A stretch of DNA of 64,000 nucleotides from Vibrio algarum (GCF_028204155.1 NZ_JAQLOI010000001.1:620001-684000); one strand, 5' to 3'; numbered from the stretch's first letter, positions 9,535 to 19,073 are shown. Numbers and translations: made by a program. Notes: generated by a model from the letters alone, not told the origin.

Positions 9535-9560
9535 ATAAAGGAGACCGAAGTCTCCTTTAT
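9535..9560. terminator. Hairpin terminator after dcuA
   Basis: ATAAAGGAGAC and GTCTCCTTTAT form an 11-bp stem around CGAA, 20 bp past the dcuA stop on the minus strand. The T tract is short. Confidence 0.65.
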
Positions 9561-9580
9561 AGAGGGATTTTTAAAAAAAA

Positions 9581-10876
9581 TTACAAGATTAACCCACCAA
9601 AGGTAAAACCTAACGCGACTGAAGTGGTGATAGTAACCACTCCCGGAATAAAAAATGGATGATTGAATACATACTTACCAATTCGTGTTGAACCGGTATC
9701 ATCCATCTCAACCGCGGCAAGCAGGGTTGGGTAGGTAGGCAGTACAAATAGAGCACTGACGGCGGCGAAGGATGCTACGGCGGTTAATGGGGCAACACCA
9801 ATAGCAAGTGCTGCGGGCATCAATGCGGTTGTTGTGGCACCTTGAGAATAGAGCAACATAGAAGCAAAGAACAGAGTAATTGCTAGCATCCAAGGGTACT
9901 GCTCTAGAATATGAGCGGAAAACTCTTTGATTTCATTAATGTGGCTCGAAACAAAGGTATCACCGAGCCATGCAACGCCAAGTACACAAACACAAGCACT
10001 CATACCTGACTTAAAGGTTGCCGCATTAGCAATTTGGGAAGCATCTATTTTAGTGATCATGACAATTGCGGTGGCAGCTGTCAGCATAATTGCCATGATA
10101 GCATCGTTACGACCGATGGTCGGGTTTTCAATTAGACCCACGGTTCCACTGATCATGGTTGCATAGATAACGACGGCAATAATAGCAGTTAGGAAGATAT
10201 ATACAGATGTCTTTGCTGAAGGAAGAATCGTTCTAGTAGTTACTCCTTTATTCTTAACTAGCCCCTTTTTCATGCGCTCTTGATAAGTTTCGTCGTCTTC
10301 TAGTTCTTTACCCATCATATTTGCTACAAAAGCGCCCACCATACAAGCAATGAACGTTGTTGGAATACAAACGGCTAACAAGCTCAGGTAGTCAACACCC
10401 AGAGGCTCTAATATTCCGGAAAAAAAGACCAGAGCAGCCGAGATAGGGGAGGCGGTAATAGCGATTTGTGAGGCGACAACAGCGATGGAAAGAGGACGCG
10501 ATGGTCTTATACCTTGTTCTTTAGCCACCTCTGCGATTACAGGCAATGTAGAAAAAGCGGTGTGACCAGTGCCAGCTAGCAGTGTCATTACATAAGTAAC
10601 GATAGGTGCATAAAAAGTGATGTTTTTTGGGTTTTTTCGTAAGAACTGTTCGGCGAGTTGTACTAACCAATCCATTCCCCCGGCCACTTGCATTGCCGCT
10701 ATAGCGGTGATCACAGACATGATGATTAATATGACATCAACAGGAATATTACCAGCGTCTACACCTAGTACCATCGTCAGTACAATAACACCTGCACCAC
10801 CAGCAAAGCCGATACCAATACCACCAATACGAGCGCCTAAAAATATAAATAACAGTACTATAAAAAGTTCGATCAT
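9581..10876 (-). CDS. dcuA: Anaerobic C4-dicarboxylate transporter DcuA
   Basis: Inner-membrane antiporter that exchanges aspartate, fumarate or malate for succinate. About 431 residues with 10 or more hydrophobic segments, starting MIELFIVLLFIFLGARIGG, close to E. coli DcuA, and carrying GTGHTAFSTLPVIAEVAKEQ. The frame opens at a GTG (10882); ATG 10876 fits the family start. It lies downstream of aspA on the same strand, the arrangement in which AspA makes fumarate from aspartate and DcuA moves the dicarboxylates. A stem-loop between aspA and dcuA (10921-10954) may reduce read-through. Confidence 0.93.
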   Translation of the reverse strand: MIELFIVLLFIFLGARIGGIGIGFAGGAGVIVLTMVLGVDAGNIPVDVILIIMSVITAIAAMQVAGGMDWLVQLAEQFLRKNPKNITFYAPIVTYVMTLLAGTGHTAFSTLPVIAEVAKEQGIRPSRPLSIAVVASQIAITASPISAALVFFSGILEPLGVDYLSLLAVCIPTTFIACMVGAFVANMMGKELEDDETYQERMKKGLVKNKGVTTRTILPSAKTSVYIFLTAIIAVVIYATMISGTVGLIENPTIGRNDAIMAIMLTAATAIVMITKIDASQIANAATFKSGMSACVCVLGVAWLGDTFVSSHINEIKEFSAHILEQYPWMLAITLFFASMLLYSQGATTTALMPAALAIGVAPLTAVASFAAVSALFVLPTYPTLLAAVEMDDTGSTRIGKYVFNHPFFIPGVVTITTSVALGFTFGGLIL

Positions 10877-10920
10877 GACCACAAGTCATATCTCCATAAT
10901 TGGATAATTTAGTTGAGCGA

Positions 10921-10954
10921 GGTGCAAAGGGGTTACCTTTATTTACTTTGCACC
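10921..10954 (-). terminator. Stem-loop between aspA and dcuA
   Basis: GGTGCAAAG and CTTTGCACC pair over 9 bp around a 16-base loop, 13 bp past the ancestral aspA stop. There is no clear T tract, so it may be a weak terminator or an mRNA-processing or stabilising element. Confidence 0.5.
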
Positions 10955-11043
10955 TATTGCTTTAGATTAGTCGTAGCGTTTCGCTTTATACTGAGGCTTC
11001 ATTAAATTCTCTACTGAGAATATATCGTTGAGTTGCTCTGCAG

Positions 11044-12417
11044 TTAGCAACCCCTTTCCAGTACAACTTCTCTGACGTTTTTTCCTGTTTCAGCGCAAAT
11101 TTTCCCTACAATGTCGCCCTCATGGTGACCAATGTACGGGTTAAGGTAAGTGACTATTCCAATGGAGTTGAATACATACCCTTCACAAACTTCTTTATTT
11201 ACCGTAATGCCATCGACGCATTTATCGCGTAGGTTAATACAGGCGTTCTTTAAGAGGTCTAGCGATTCAAACATGCTTTGAGCGATAACCGGCTCCATCA
11301 CATTCAGTTGGAGTTGTCCGCCTTCTGCTGCAAAAGAAATGGTCGTGTCGTTGCCCATGACTTTAAAGCAAACCTGATTGACGACTTCTGGCACCACCGG
11401 GTTAACCTTTGCAGGCATAATGGACGAACCTGCTTGAAGCTCAGGTAGGTTAAGTTCATTTAAGCCAGTGCGAGGCCCTGATGAAAGTAGCCTCAGGTCG
11501 TTACAAATTTTGGATAGTTTAACCGCAAGCCTTTTCAATGCGCTGTGCGCCATAACATAGGCGCCACAATCTGACGTGGCTTCGATGAGGTCTTCAGCAG
11601 GAATGCAACGATATCCAGTAACATCTGCAAGATGTTTAACAGCGAGTACTTGATATCCATTTGCGGCATTAAGCCCAGTACCAATAGCGGTTGCACCGAG
11701 GTTAACTTCTAATAGCAGCTCAGCAATATATTTAAGGTTGCGGATCTCTTCGTTTATGGTGACAGCCCATGCTCGAAACTCTTGTCCAACCGTCATTGGG
11801 ACAGCATCTTGAAGCTGAGTTCGCCCCATTTTGATGATAGAGTCAAACTCTTTACTTTTTAGGTCAAAAGCGCCTTTAAGGTATTCAACAGCTTCAATAA
11901 GATGATAAATACTGGTGTAAACAGCGACTCGAAACCCTGTTGGGTAGGCACAATTAGTTGACTGACTCTTATTGACGTGTTCGTTTGGATTTATAAACTC
12001 GTATTGGCCTTTCTCTTTGCCCATTAATTCCAAAGCGACATTCGCAATAACTTCGTTGGTATTCATGTTGACGGAAGTTCCTGCTCCACCCTGGAATACA
12101 TCAGATGGAAATTGATCCATACATTTTCCGGTTTGCAAAATAAGGTCACAAGCTTTAACGATATAGTCAGCAATATGACTAGGAATAACGCTTAATTCGT
12201 TGTTGGCTAAGGCTGCCGCCTTTTTGGTCATGACCATTCCACGGATAAATTCAGGTACATCAGAAATTGTGTTGTTTGAAATATTAAAGTTCTCCATCGC
12301 TCGAAGCGTATGGATACCGTAATAAGCGTCAATAGGTACGTGACGATCGCCTAGGAGGTCGTGTTCAATTCTTGTGGCTGGTTTGGCTTTTAGATTGGTT
12401 TTATTTAGTTTGCTCAT
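11044..12417 (-). CDS. aspA: Aspartate ammonia-lyase AspA, C-terminus lost by frameshift
   Basis: Cytoplasmic aspartase (aspartate to fumarate plus ammonia) of the fumarase/aspartase superfamily; the signature GSSIMPAKVNP is intact. The frame as given stops after 457 residues (ERGC). Reading on after one added base gives LLTAEQLNDIF and then SVENLMKPQYKAKRYD, the expected C-terminus, ending at 10967. The whole protein would be 483 residues. The missing base is one A in the + strand run at 11049-11050 next to CCCC. All catalytic parts lie before the break, but the conserved tail is lost. Either a sequencing error or a recent mutation. Confidence 0.93.
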   Translation of the reverse strand: MSKLNKTNLKAKPATRIEHDLLGDRHVPIDAYYGIHTLRAMENFNISNNTISDVPEFIRGMVMTKKAAALANNELSVIPSHIADYIVKACDLILQTGKCMDQFPSDVFQGGAGTSVNMNTNEVIANVALELMGKEKGQYEFINPNEHVNKSQSTNCAYPTGFRVAVYTSIYHLIEAVEYLKGAFDLKSKEFDSIIKMGRTQLQDAVPMTVGQEFRAWAVTINEEIRNLKYIAELLLEVNLGATAIGTGLNAANGYQVLAVKHLADVTGYRCIPAEDLIEATSDCGAYVMAHSALKRLAVKLSKICNDLRLLSSGPRTGLNELNLPELQAGSSIMPAKVNPVVPEVVNQVCFKVMGNDTTISFAAEGGQLQLNVMEPVIAQSMFESLDLLKNACINLRDKCVDGITVNKEVCEGYVFNSIGIVTYLNPYIGHHEGDIVGKICAETGKNVREVVLERGC

Positions 12418-12709
12418 AGTCTAGCCCTGGATAATTATTCTAAGAAAAGAATGAATGACTGGCCATTTCCGCTTTGTAGCTTCCGTTCGACAGATTAGAT
12501 GGCATTAAATCCTTGCAGGCTTCATCGCAGATGATACCCAATTAGTGTTAGGGGATTAATAAACTAACCATATTCTAGGTCAGCTTTTTGTAAAATATTC
12601 ATTATTTGTATTAATACTGTAAAATATTGTAATTGCCCTGTTTGAACGATGGTTTTGCAAGTACACTGAGAGTTATATTCACTGACCCTATTTGATCATT
12701 GGAGAGCGT
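12418..12709. other. Divergent aspA / fxsA intergenic region
   Basis: About 290 bp carrying both promoters. A 10-bp direct repeat, GTAAAATATT, occurs at 12590-12599 and 12619-12628 in a very AT-rich stretch. I cannot assign it to a known regulator. Confidence 0.4.
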
Positions 12710-13240
12710 GTGTTTCCTATTTTATTGTTGCTGTTTATCTTTGTTCCTATTGTTGAAATTGGCCTATTTATTCAAGTAGGTGGGTTTCTTGGTTTATGGC
12801 CAACTATTGCGCTAGTGCTTGTGACTGCTTTTGTAGGGGCTTCTCTTGTGCGTAGTCAAGGTATTGCAACACTCATGTCAGTACAGGGTCGTTTACAGCA
12901 AGGCGAAATGCCAGCACAACAAATCCTTGAAGGCGTTATGCTAGCGGTAGCGGGTGTGCTTTTACTGACTCCTGGGTTTATGACCGATGCGTTTGGAATG
13001 CTCGTGTTATTGCCGGCACCAAGAGCAAAAATAGCGAAAGAGCTCATGAAAAGAGTCAAAATTAACAGTGTGGCCGGCGGTGCAGGCTTTCATGCGCAAG
13101 GTGGTGGATTTGGTCAAAGCCCATTTGGACAAGACCCATTTCAATCATCGCGTGATGATGGTAATACTTTCGAAGGAGAGTATGAGAAAAAAGATGATGC
13201 TAATGACAGTAATGATGGTTCAAATAATCGTTTGAATTAG
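12710..13240 (+). CDS. fxsA: FxsA family membrane protein
   Basis: Small inner-membrane protein with four hydrophobic segments in its first 115 residues and a Gly- and Asp-rich cytoplasmic tail. In E. coli FxsA overproduction relieves F exclusion of phage T7; its cell role is unclear. The frame is open from TTG 12692, but GTG 12710 with GGAG at 12701-12704 gives the family start FPILLLLFIFVPIVEI. It sits beside aspA as in enterobacteria. In E. coli groES is the next gene; here groES is about 39 kb away. Confidence 0.88.
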   Translation: MFPILLLLFIFVPIVEIGLFIQVGGFLGLWPTIALVLVTAFVGASLVRSQGIATLMSVQGRLQQGEMPAQQILEGVMLAVAGVLLLTPGFMTDAFGMLVLLPAPRAKIAKELMKRVKINSVAGGAGFHAQGGGFGQSPFGQDPFQSSRDDGNTFEGEYEKKDDANDSNDGSNNRLN

Positions 13241-13293
13241 CCTTCATAGGCTTCTATGTTGACGAAACTAGAAGCCTATACCCTTCCGCGTTA

Positions 13294-13773
13294 CTAAATT
13301 GCCCCTTTAAACCCTAATTGGCGCCAAGCTTCAAAAGCGATAATCGCAACTGCATTCGAGAGGTTGAGGCTTCGACTATCTGGCATCATCGGGATGCGAA
13401 TTCTCTGCTCTAATGGCAAGCTTTCTATTAAATCGGCTGGTAATCCGCGAGTTTCTGGTCCGAATAACAGTACATCATTAGCTTGAAAATTGGCATCCAC
13501 ATGATGCCCTGTCGTTTTCGTTGTGCAAGCAAAAATTCTAAACGACCCTTCACGTTCATTCTCTAAATAGTCGATAAACGCAGCGAGGTCTTTGTGTCTT
13601 TTTACTCTTGCCAAATCATGGTAGTCCAAGCCAGCTCGGCGTACTTTTTTCTCTTCCAGATCAAATCCTAACGGTTCGATGAGGTGCAAGTTTGCTCCAC
13701 AGTTAGCGCATAGACGAATAATGTTGCCTGTGTTTGGAGCTATTTCTGGTTCAAAAAGTGCAATGTCGAGCAT
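13294..13773 (-). CDS. trmL: tRNA (cytidine/uridine-34 2'-O)-methyltransferase TrmL
   Basis: SPOUT methyltransferase that uses S-adenosylmethionine to methylate the wobble ribose of tRNA-Leu isoacceptors. About 159 residues. Start MLDIALFEPEIAPNTGNIIR is the family N-terminus, so ATG 13773 is preferred to the TTG at 13782. Motif 2 (LLFGPETRGLP) and motif 3 (IPMMPDSRSLNLSNAVAI), which build the knotted cofactor site, are both intact. Single gene between fxsA and cpxA, facing fxsA. Confidence 0.93.
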   Translation of the reverse strand: MLDIALFEPEIAPNTGNIIRLCANCGANLHLIEPLGFDLEEKKVRRAGLDYHDLARVKRHKDLAAFIDYLENEREGSFRIFACTTKTTGHHVDANFQANDVLLFGPETRGLPADLIESLPLEQRIRIPMMPDSRSLNLSNAVAIIAFEAWRQLGFKGAI

Positions 13774-13870
13774 GATTTTCAACGTGGTTGGTTGCTGGAA
13801 GTGCGAGTATAACGAGGGTCAGGTCGGTTTCAAAGAAGAACCGACCCTTGTTAATCTGAACTATGGATAA

Positions 13871-15250
13871 TTATGCCATTTCACTCGGTAAGGTGATGGT
13901 CATCTTTAATCCACCTAAAGGGCTTTTTTCTGCACGAATAGTCCCATTATGTTGGCGCACGGCGCTTTCAGTTATTGCTAATCCCAATCCTGCACCTCCA
14001 GAATTTCTATCTCTCGCGGTCGATACTCGATAGAAAGGCCGAAATATGTCATTTAATTCGGTCTCTGGTACACCATCGCCATCATCTTCAACACAAATAG
14101 CGAGTGTTTTGTCAGATAGAGTGAATTGGACGCGAATCGACGTATGGCTATAGTGAATAGCGTTGCGAATAATGTTTTCAATAGCACTCATTAATAGGTT
14201 TGGATTACCCGTTATCGAACAAGTTGGTATTTTACCGTAAATGAAGGACTTCTCTTTTTGTTCTGCTTCAAATTGAGCGTCAGAAATAATCTCCTCCCAC
14301 AGAGTGGTCGCTGAATGAGTCTCTCTGACTTGATGGCTATTAACCTGCATACGAGAAAGTTCTAATAGTTCGCCTATCATTTTCTCTAGACGTTCAGCTT
14401 CAGTATCGATACGAGTTAATTCAGATGATTCACCTTGTTTTCGAGTTGCTAATGCGTTTGCCATTCTTAAGCGTGTAAGTGGGGAACGAAGCTCATGGGA
14501 TATGTCTGATAGCAGTCTTTGATGACCAGATATCATCTGATTGATAGCGATCACCATTTGGTTAAATGCTGCGCCTGCTTCACGGAATTCCGAGCTGCCT
14601 TTTTCGAGATTCGGGTCTTCAATGAACTCGCCATTTGCAACCCTTCTAGCTGCATTTTCTAGTAGGCGAGCGGGTTTACTGAGAGCATAGGCTAACCAAA
14701 GAAGTAAAGGGGTACTGACAAGCATAACGACTAGAAGAAGCCGGATTGGTTGATCAAATAACTGTAATAAAAAGGGTGGAGTTTGATCCCATTCTCCAGC
14801 GATAAAGAGAAGTAGTTGTTGATTTGCGATGGTCACGGGCATCGGGCCAGCTACCATGTAGCGGCCATATAATCTTTGTTGTGGGCTATCTAATGAATCA
14901 AGGCTTGTAATAAAGTTTTGTATTGCACGACGCTGCATTCGGCTATTAGAGTCGATTAAATTACCAGTAAGATCAGAAAAATAAATTACCGGTTTTCCTT
15001 CTTTTTTCTCGTCTCTTCCTTTGGGATTTACTTTGTCTAATACAGCTCTAATAGATTTATAGTTATCGTATTTGTCTTCAAGGTGCTCACCCAACTTAGA
15101 AAGTCTTTCGATGTTGTTTTTTTGTATGCGATGTGTTTGCCTCGGATCCGCATCTTGAACAAGCAAAACGGCGATCAAAACTAAGGACAGGGTAAACCAA
15201 AAAATGGCAAAAATACGGCCATAAAGATTGGATATTTTAGGAAGTCTCAT
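13871..15250 (-). CDS. cpxA: Envelope stress sensor histidine kinase CpxA
   Basis: 459 residues: membrane segment at about 10-30, periplasmic sensor domain (about 30-165), second membrane segment (about 167-190), HAMP, HisKA with His in SHELRSPLTRLRMA, then HATPase_c with N box (ENIIRNAIHYS), DDGDGVP and GAGLGLAI. The start codon follows the cpxR stop directly (TAAATG), so the two are translationally coupled. CpxA senses misfolded periplasmic or inner-membrane proteins and phosphorylates CpxR. All catalytic boxes are present. Confidence 0.95.
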   Translation of the reverse strand: MRLPKISNLYGRIFAIFWFTLSLVLIAVLLVQDADPRQTHRIQKNNIERLSKLGEHLEDKYDNYKSIRAVLDKVNPKGRDEKKEGKPVIYFSDLTGNLIDSNSRMQRRAIQNFITSLDSLDSPQQRLYGRYMVAGPMPVTIANQQLLLFIAGEWDQTPPFLLQLFDQPIRLLLVVMLVSTPLLLWLAYALSKPARLLENAARRVANGEFIEDPNLEKGSSEFREAGAAFNQMVIAINQMISGHQRLLSDISHELRSPLTRLRMANALATRKQGESSELTRIDTEAERLEKMIGELLELSRMQVNSHQVRETHSATTLWEEIISDAQFEAEQKEKSFIYGKIPTCSITGNPNLLMSAIENIIRNAIHYSHTSIRVQFTLSDKTLAICVEDDGDGVPETELNDIFRPFYRVSTARDRNSGGAGLGLAITESAVRQHNGTIRAEKSPLGGLKMTITLPSEMA

Positions 15251-15937
15251 TTATCCCTCCTCAACGAGCATGTAGCCGCGCCCTCTTAAGGTTTTTATTC
15301 GAGGCTTTCCATCACTGCGTTCAGGTAACTTTTTGCGTAGATTAGAGACGTGCATATCAATGGCTCGGTCAAATGGGGCTAAACGTTTACCCAGTACATC
15401 TAAGCTCAACACCTCTTTGGTCAAAGATTCACCCGGATACTGTATAAAATGCGTAAGCAAGGCGAACTCGGTCGTGGTTAACTCCAAAAGCATACTGCCA
15501 ACATAAGCTTCTTGCTTGCCAGGATAAACTTTAATGTTTTGATATTCGATGTAGTCAGTTGATTTGGCGGTGCTATTGACTTGTGTTCGTCTAAGGATAG
15601 CTTTAATACGAGCGAGCAGTTCTCTGTCACTAAATGGTTTAGGAAGGTAATCATCGGCACCGAGCTCTAACCCTATCACTCTGTCTATTTCTTCCCCTTT
15701 TGCTGTCAACATAAGCACGGGGATTTCCCAAGATTCTCTTAGCTTTTTCAGCATGTCCATACCATTCATTCTCGGCATCATGACATCTAATAGTATGAGG
15801 TCGATTTTGTCGTTTACAGCGGCAAGCCCTGCTTCACCATCGTTAGCTTCGGTAATGTTGAACCCTTCGAATGTAAGAACTTCTTTGAGTAGACTTGTAA
15901 GCTCGATGTCGTCATCAACTAATAAGATGTTGGCCAT
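15251..15937 (-). CDS. cpxR: Envelope stress response regulator CpxR
   Basis: 228-residue OmpR/PhoB-family regulator: receiver with Asp51 in LILLDVMMPRMNG and Lys in LPKPFSDRELLARI, then a winged helix (about 130-226) ending RGRGYMLVEEG. It pairs with cpxA in the same operon and faces cpxP. A perfect CpxR box lies between cpxR and cpxP (16012-16026), consistent with autoregulation and activation of cpxP. Confidence 0.96.
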   Translation of the reverse strand: MANILLVDDDIELTSLLKEVLTFEGFNITEANDGEAGLAAVNDKIDLILLDVMMPRMNGMDMLKKLRESWEIPVLMLTAKGEEIDRVIGLELGADDYLPKPFSDRELLARIKAILRRTQVNSTAKSTDYIEYQNIKVYPGKQEAYVGSMLLELTTTEFALLTHFIQYPGESLTKEVLSLDVLGKRLAPFDRAIDMHVSNLRKKLPERSDGKPRIKTLRGRGYMLVEEG

Positions 15938-16011
15938 TATTGATACCTCTTATACTTTTGTTACGTTTAGTATGATAGATCTTACCTGTAAAATTAACTG
16001 CTTCTTTTATC

Positions 16012-16026
16012 TTTACGCTTCTTTAC
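16012..16026 (-). promoter_or_regulatory. CpxR box in the cpxR-cpxP intergenic region
   Basis: TTTAC-N5-TTTAC on the + strand, the exact reverse complement of the GTAAA-N5-GTAAA CpxR consensus. It is part of a tandem 10-base repeat (CTTTACGCTT twice). It lies about 95 bp before cpxP and 75 bp before cpxR. Confidence 0.8.
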
Positions 16027-16119
16027 GCTTTCTAGACGTTACTTTACCGTGTATCACCTATTCTATGCTTAACCGCTGTGAAGACAGCAAACTTAAAAGA
16101 ATAACGTGAGGAATAACCT

Positions 16120-16620
16120 ATGAAAGTAACTAAAAAATTAATCATTGCCGCAACTGCTCTCCCGATGATTTTTGCGACAACGAGCGTATTTGCATACGGT
16201 GGTAAAGGTGGAGACAACCAGCGTGGTAAAAATGATGGATTTGATAAAAGCTTAATTCGTCAGTTAGATTTAACTGATGAACAGAAAGAACAACTAAGTG
16301 ATTTGCGTGAAGCTAACCGAACAGAAATGCAAGCAGATCGTCAAGCAAATAGAGAAGCTCGTCAAGCGGAAATGAAGGCACAGCATGCTGCAGTACAAGA
16401 TCTTGTACTTGCCGCTGACTTTGACCAAGATAAAGCAGAACAACTTGCTAAATCAATGGTTGAAAAACAAGCAGAGCGCCGTGTGCAAAAACTAGCTAAA
16501 CAACACGAAATGATGAGCATTTTAACTGACGAGCAAAAAGAGCAATTAAAAGAATTGCAAGCAGAGCGTATGGAAGAAATGTCAGAGCGAATGGAGAAAC
16601 GTAAAGGGAAAAACAAATAA
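16120..16620 (+). CDS. cpxP: CpxP/Spy-family periplasmic stress protein
   Basis: 166 residues with a signal peptide (cleavage after about SVFA, residue 25), then a charged, Gln-, Glu- and Lys-rich all-helical domain. Two LTxxQ motifs, the mark of the family, appear as LTDEQKEQL (about residues 51-59 and 130-138). CpxP dampens CpxA signalling and Spy-like relatives act as chaperones. Divergent from cpxRA with a CpxR box between, and a strong SD (GTGAGGAATAA) before ATG 16120. Confidence 0.9.
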   Translation: MKVTKKLIIAATALPMIFATTSVFAYGGKGGDNQRGKNDGFDKSLIRQLDLTDEQKEQLSDLREANRTEMQADRQANREARQAEMKAQHAAVQDLVLAADFDQDKAEQLAKSMVEKQAERRVQKLAKQHEMMSILTDEQKEQLKELQAERMEEMSERMEKRKGKNK

Positions 16621-16651
16621 AGCCTAGCTTATTCATTAATCCTCTACGTAT

Positions 16652-16678
16652 AGAAAAGCAGCCTTGTGCTGCTTTTCT
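16652..16678. terminator. Terminator after cpxP
   Basis: AGAAAAGCAGC and GCTGCTTTTCT pair over 11 bp around a five-base loop. Confidence 0.8.
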
Positions 16679-16765
16679 TCGTGTTGTCGGCTACAAAAAT
16701 AAAATGATACCCAAGTCACAAATTCATGGCTATAATCCAACCAAATCTTCCTATTTTGATCTGAT

Positions 16766-17674
16766 ATGAAAGAAGAATACGCCCGTTTAGTGTCAATGGC
16801 TGCCTGGATGGCAACTGCAATAGCGACATTACTTCTGATTGTAAAGCTAGCGACCTGGTGGGTTACCGGCTCGGTAAGTTTACTGGCATCACTCATTGAC
16901 TCTTTACTCGATCTTGCTGCGTCTGGTGTTAATTTAGTGGTTATTCGTTACGCTCTTCAGCCTGCGGATGAACAGCATACTTTTGGGCATGGAAAAGCAG
17001 AATCTTTGGCTGCACTTGCTCAGGCTATGTTTATTTCTGGGTCTGCGTGTTTTCTTATCCTTAATGGGGTGGATCGCTTCTTTCGCCCACATGAGTTAAC
17101 TTCTCCAGAATACGGTGTCTATGTGAGTCTTTTTGCGACGCTTGTTACTTTGGGGCTTGTAATGTTTCAAAAGCACGTTGTAAGAAAGACAGGAAGCCAA
17201 GCAATATCTGCAGATTCGTTGCATTATCAAACCGATATCTATATGAATATTGCGATTATGTTAGCACTTGGTTTGAGTTATTTTGGTGTTACTCAGGCAG
17301 ATGCAACATTCGCGGTTGGTATTGGTGTATTTATATTGATTAGTGCCATAAAAATGGTACTAGAAGCCGTTCAATCCTTGTTGGATAGGCAGTTACCAGA
17401 AGAAGAACTCAACACCATTCGTGAAGTGGCTATGTCTGTTGAAGGTGTTTTGGGTGTGCATCAATTAAGAACTAGAATGTCAGGACCAGTTAGGTTTATT
17501 CAGTTGCACTTGGAATTGGAAGACAATATGTTACTGATCCGGGCTCATGAGATATCGGATGAAGTAGAAGAACAACTTATAAATGCGTTTCCAAATGCAG
17601 ATGTTCTTATTCACCAAGACCCATATTCTGTAGTCTATGGGACAGAAAAAGGACAAAAAGAACTTGGTTGGTAA
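16766..17674 (+). CDS. fieF: Cation diffusion facilitator FieF (Fe2+/Zn2+ efflux)
   Basis: 302-residue CDF transporter: six membrane segments in residues 12-200 and a C-terminal ferredoxin-like cytoplasmic domain (about 210-290). Metal-site residues are visible in SLIDSLLD (helix 2) and HYQTDIYMN (helix 5), plus His residues in the cytoplasmic domain. FieF/YiiP exports Zn2+ and Fe2+ from the cytoplasm in exchange for protons. The order cpxP-fieF-pfkA is the same in E. coli. Confidence 0.92.
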   Translation: MKEEYARLVSMAAWMATAIATLLLIVKLATWWVTGSVSLLASLIDSLLDLAASGVNLVVIRYALQPADEQHTFGHGKAESLAALAQAMFISGSACFLILNGVDRFFRPHELTSPEYGVYVSLFATLVTLGLVMFQKHVVRKTGSQAISADSLHYQTDIYMNIAIMLALGLSYFGVTQADATFAVGIGVFILISAIKMVLEAVQSLLDRQLPEEELNTIREVAMSVEGVLGVHQLRTRMSGPVRFIQLHLELEDNMLLIRAHEISDEVEEQLINAFPNADVLIHQDPYSVVYGTEKGQKELGW

Positions 17675-17970
17675 ATTTATTTCAGTAATTACACCGACAA
17701 AAAGCGTTATTTTGAGCTATCTTTTGTTTGAATGAAGGAAACTGAAACCGATTCTGATGTGAATCAACTCAGTTGTCCCTCAAAATGTAATACTCTTTCA
17801 TAAATGAATAAATTACATCATTTATTGGCTCCCTAAGACGCAAGAAGCGCAATGAGCGAATATAGGAAATGGCTATTAAGAATTCTGCCGATATTGTTAT
17901 AAACAATATTACATGATGACAATGTTGGTATTTAAAATTTGTAAATTTGATTTAAAAATCGAGGGTGAGC
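17675..17970 (+). other. Leader and promoter region of pfkA
   Basis: About 295 bp without an ORF. A short imperfect repeat, TTATAAACAATATTACA, precedes the start. I see no riboswitch or firm operator here. Confidence 0.4.
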
Positions 17971-18933
17971 ATGATTAAGAAGATTGGTGTTTTGACAAGT
18001 GGCGGTGACGCACCTGGGATGAACGCAGCCATTCGTGGCGTAGTACGTACCGCACTTTCAGCGGGTATTGAAGTGTATGGTATCTACGACGGCTATCAAG
18101 GCTTATATGAAAACCGTATTGAAAAATTAGATCGTTCTAGTGTTTCTGACGTGATTAACCGTGGTGGTACTTTCTTAGGTTCTGCGCGTTTTCCAGAGTT
18201 TAGAGAAGTAAAAACTCGTGAAAAAGCGATTGAGAATCTAAACGAACATGGTATCGAAGCATTAGTCGTTATCGGTGGTGATGGTTCTTACATGGGGGCT
18301 AAGAAGCTAACTGAGATGGGTTACCCATGTATTGGCCTACCGGGCACTATTGATAACGATATTGCTGGTACTGACTACACTATCGGTTACTTAACAGCGC
18401 TTAACACTGTTATTGATAATATTGATCGTCTACGTGATACGTCATCATCGCATCAACGAATTTCTATTGTTGAGATTATGGGGCGTCATTGTGGTGATTT
18501 GACCTTAATGGCTTCGATTGCTGGTGGTTGTGAGTACATCATTACTCCGGAACAGCCATGGAGCAAAGAAGAGTTAATTGCAAGTCTTCAAAGCGGCATC
18601 GCTAAAGGTAAGAAGCATGCCATTATTACGCTAACAGAGCTAATGATGGATGCGAATGAACTTGCTAAAGATATCGAAGCGGCTACAGGTCGAGAGACTC
18701 GTGCAACGGTTCTTGGTCATATTCAACGTGGTGGTCGTCCGACGGCATTTGACCGTGTTTTAGCATCTCGCATGGGTAATTACGCTGTCCATCTTCTAAT
18801 GGAAGGTGAAGGTGGTCGTTGTGTTGGTATCCAAAAAGAGGAGCTGATTCACCATGATATAATCGATGCTATCGAGAATATGAAGCGTCCAGTACGTACA
18901 GATTTATATAAAGTTGCAGACGAATTGTTCTAG
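17971..18933 (+). CDS. pfkA: 6-phosphofructokinase PfkA
   Basis: ATP-dependent phosphofructokinase, the committing step of glycolysis. 320 residues from ATG 17971 (MIKKIGVLTSGGDAPGMNAA); the frame also opens at GTG 17965, which gives two extra residues. ATP-site GGDAPGMN, IGGDGSYMGA, and the catalytic loop with Asp in GTIDNDIAGTDYTIG are all intact, as is IMGRHCGDL. Single-gene unit with a strong terminator. Confidence 0.97.
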   Translation: MIKKIGVLTSGGDAPGMNAAIRGVVRTALSAGIEVYGIYDGYQGLYENRIEKLDRSSVSDVINRGGTFLGSARFPEFREVKTREKAIENLNEHGIEALVVIGGDGSYMGAKKLTEMGYPCIGLPGTIDNDIAGTDYTIGYLTALNTVIDNIDRLRDTSSSHQRISIVEIMGRHCGDLTLMASIAGGCEYIITPEQPWSKEELIASLQSGIAKGKKHAIITLTELMMDANELAKDIEAATGRETRATVLGHIQRGGRPTAFDRVLASRMGNYAVHLLMEGEGGRCVGIQKEELIHHDIIDAIENMKRPVRTDLYKVADELF

Positions 18934-18951
18934 ACTTAATTAGAAACTGAT

Positions 18952-18985
18952 AAAAACGGCCACTAAGAGATTAGTGGCCGTTTTT
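18952..18985 (+). terminator. pfkA terminator
   Basis: AAAAACGGCCACTAA and TTAGTGGCCGTTTTT form a 15-bp perfect stem around GAGA, 18 bp past the stop. Confidence 0.95.
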
Positions 18986-19005
18986 ATTTTTGTAATGCTT
19001 TATAA

Positions 19006-19035
19006 ATAAAAAAGTCAGCCTTGGCTGACTTTTTT
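19006..19035 (-). terminator. tpiA terminator
   Basis: AAGTCAGCC and GGCTGACTT inverted repeat flanked by A and T tracts on both sides, just past the tpiA stop on the minus strand. Confidence 0.85.
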
Positions 19036-19073
19036 GTCACCACTAAGCGCAAAGCTTAGATGATATGAATAAA

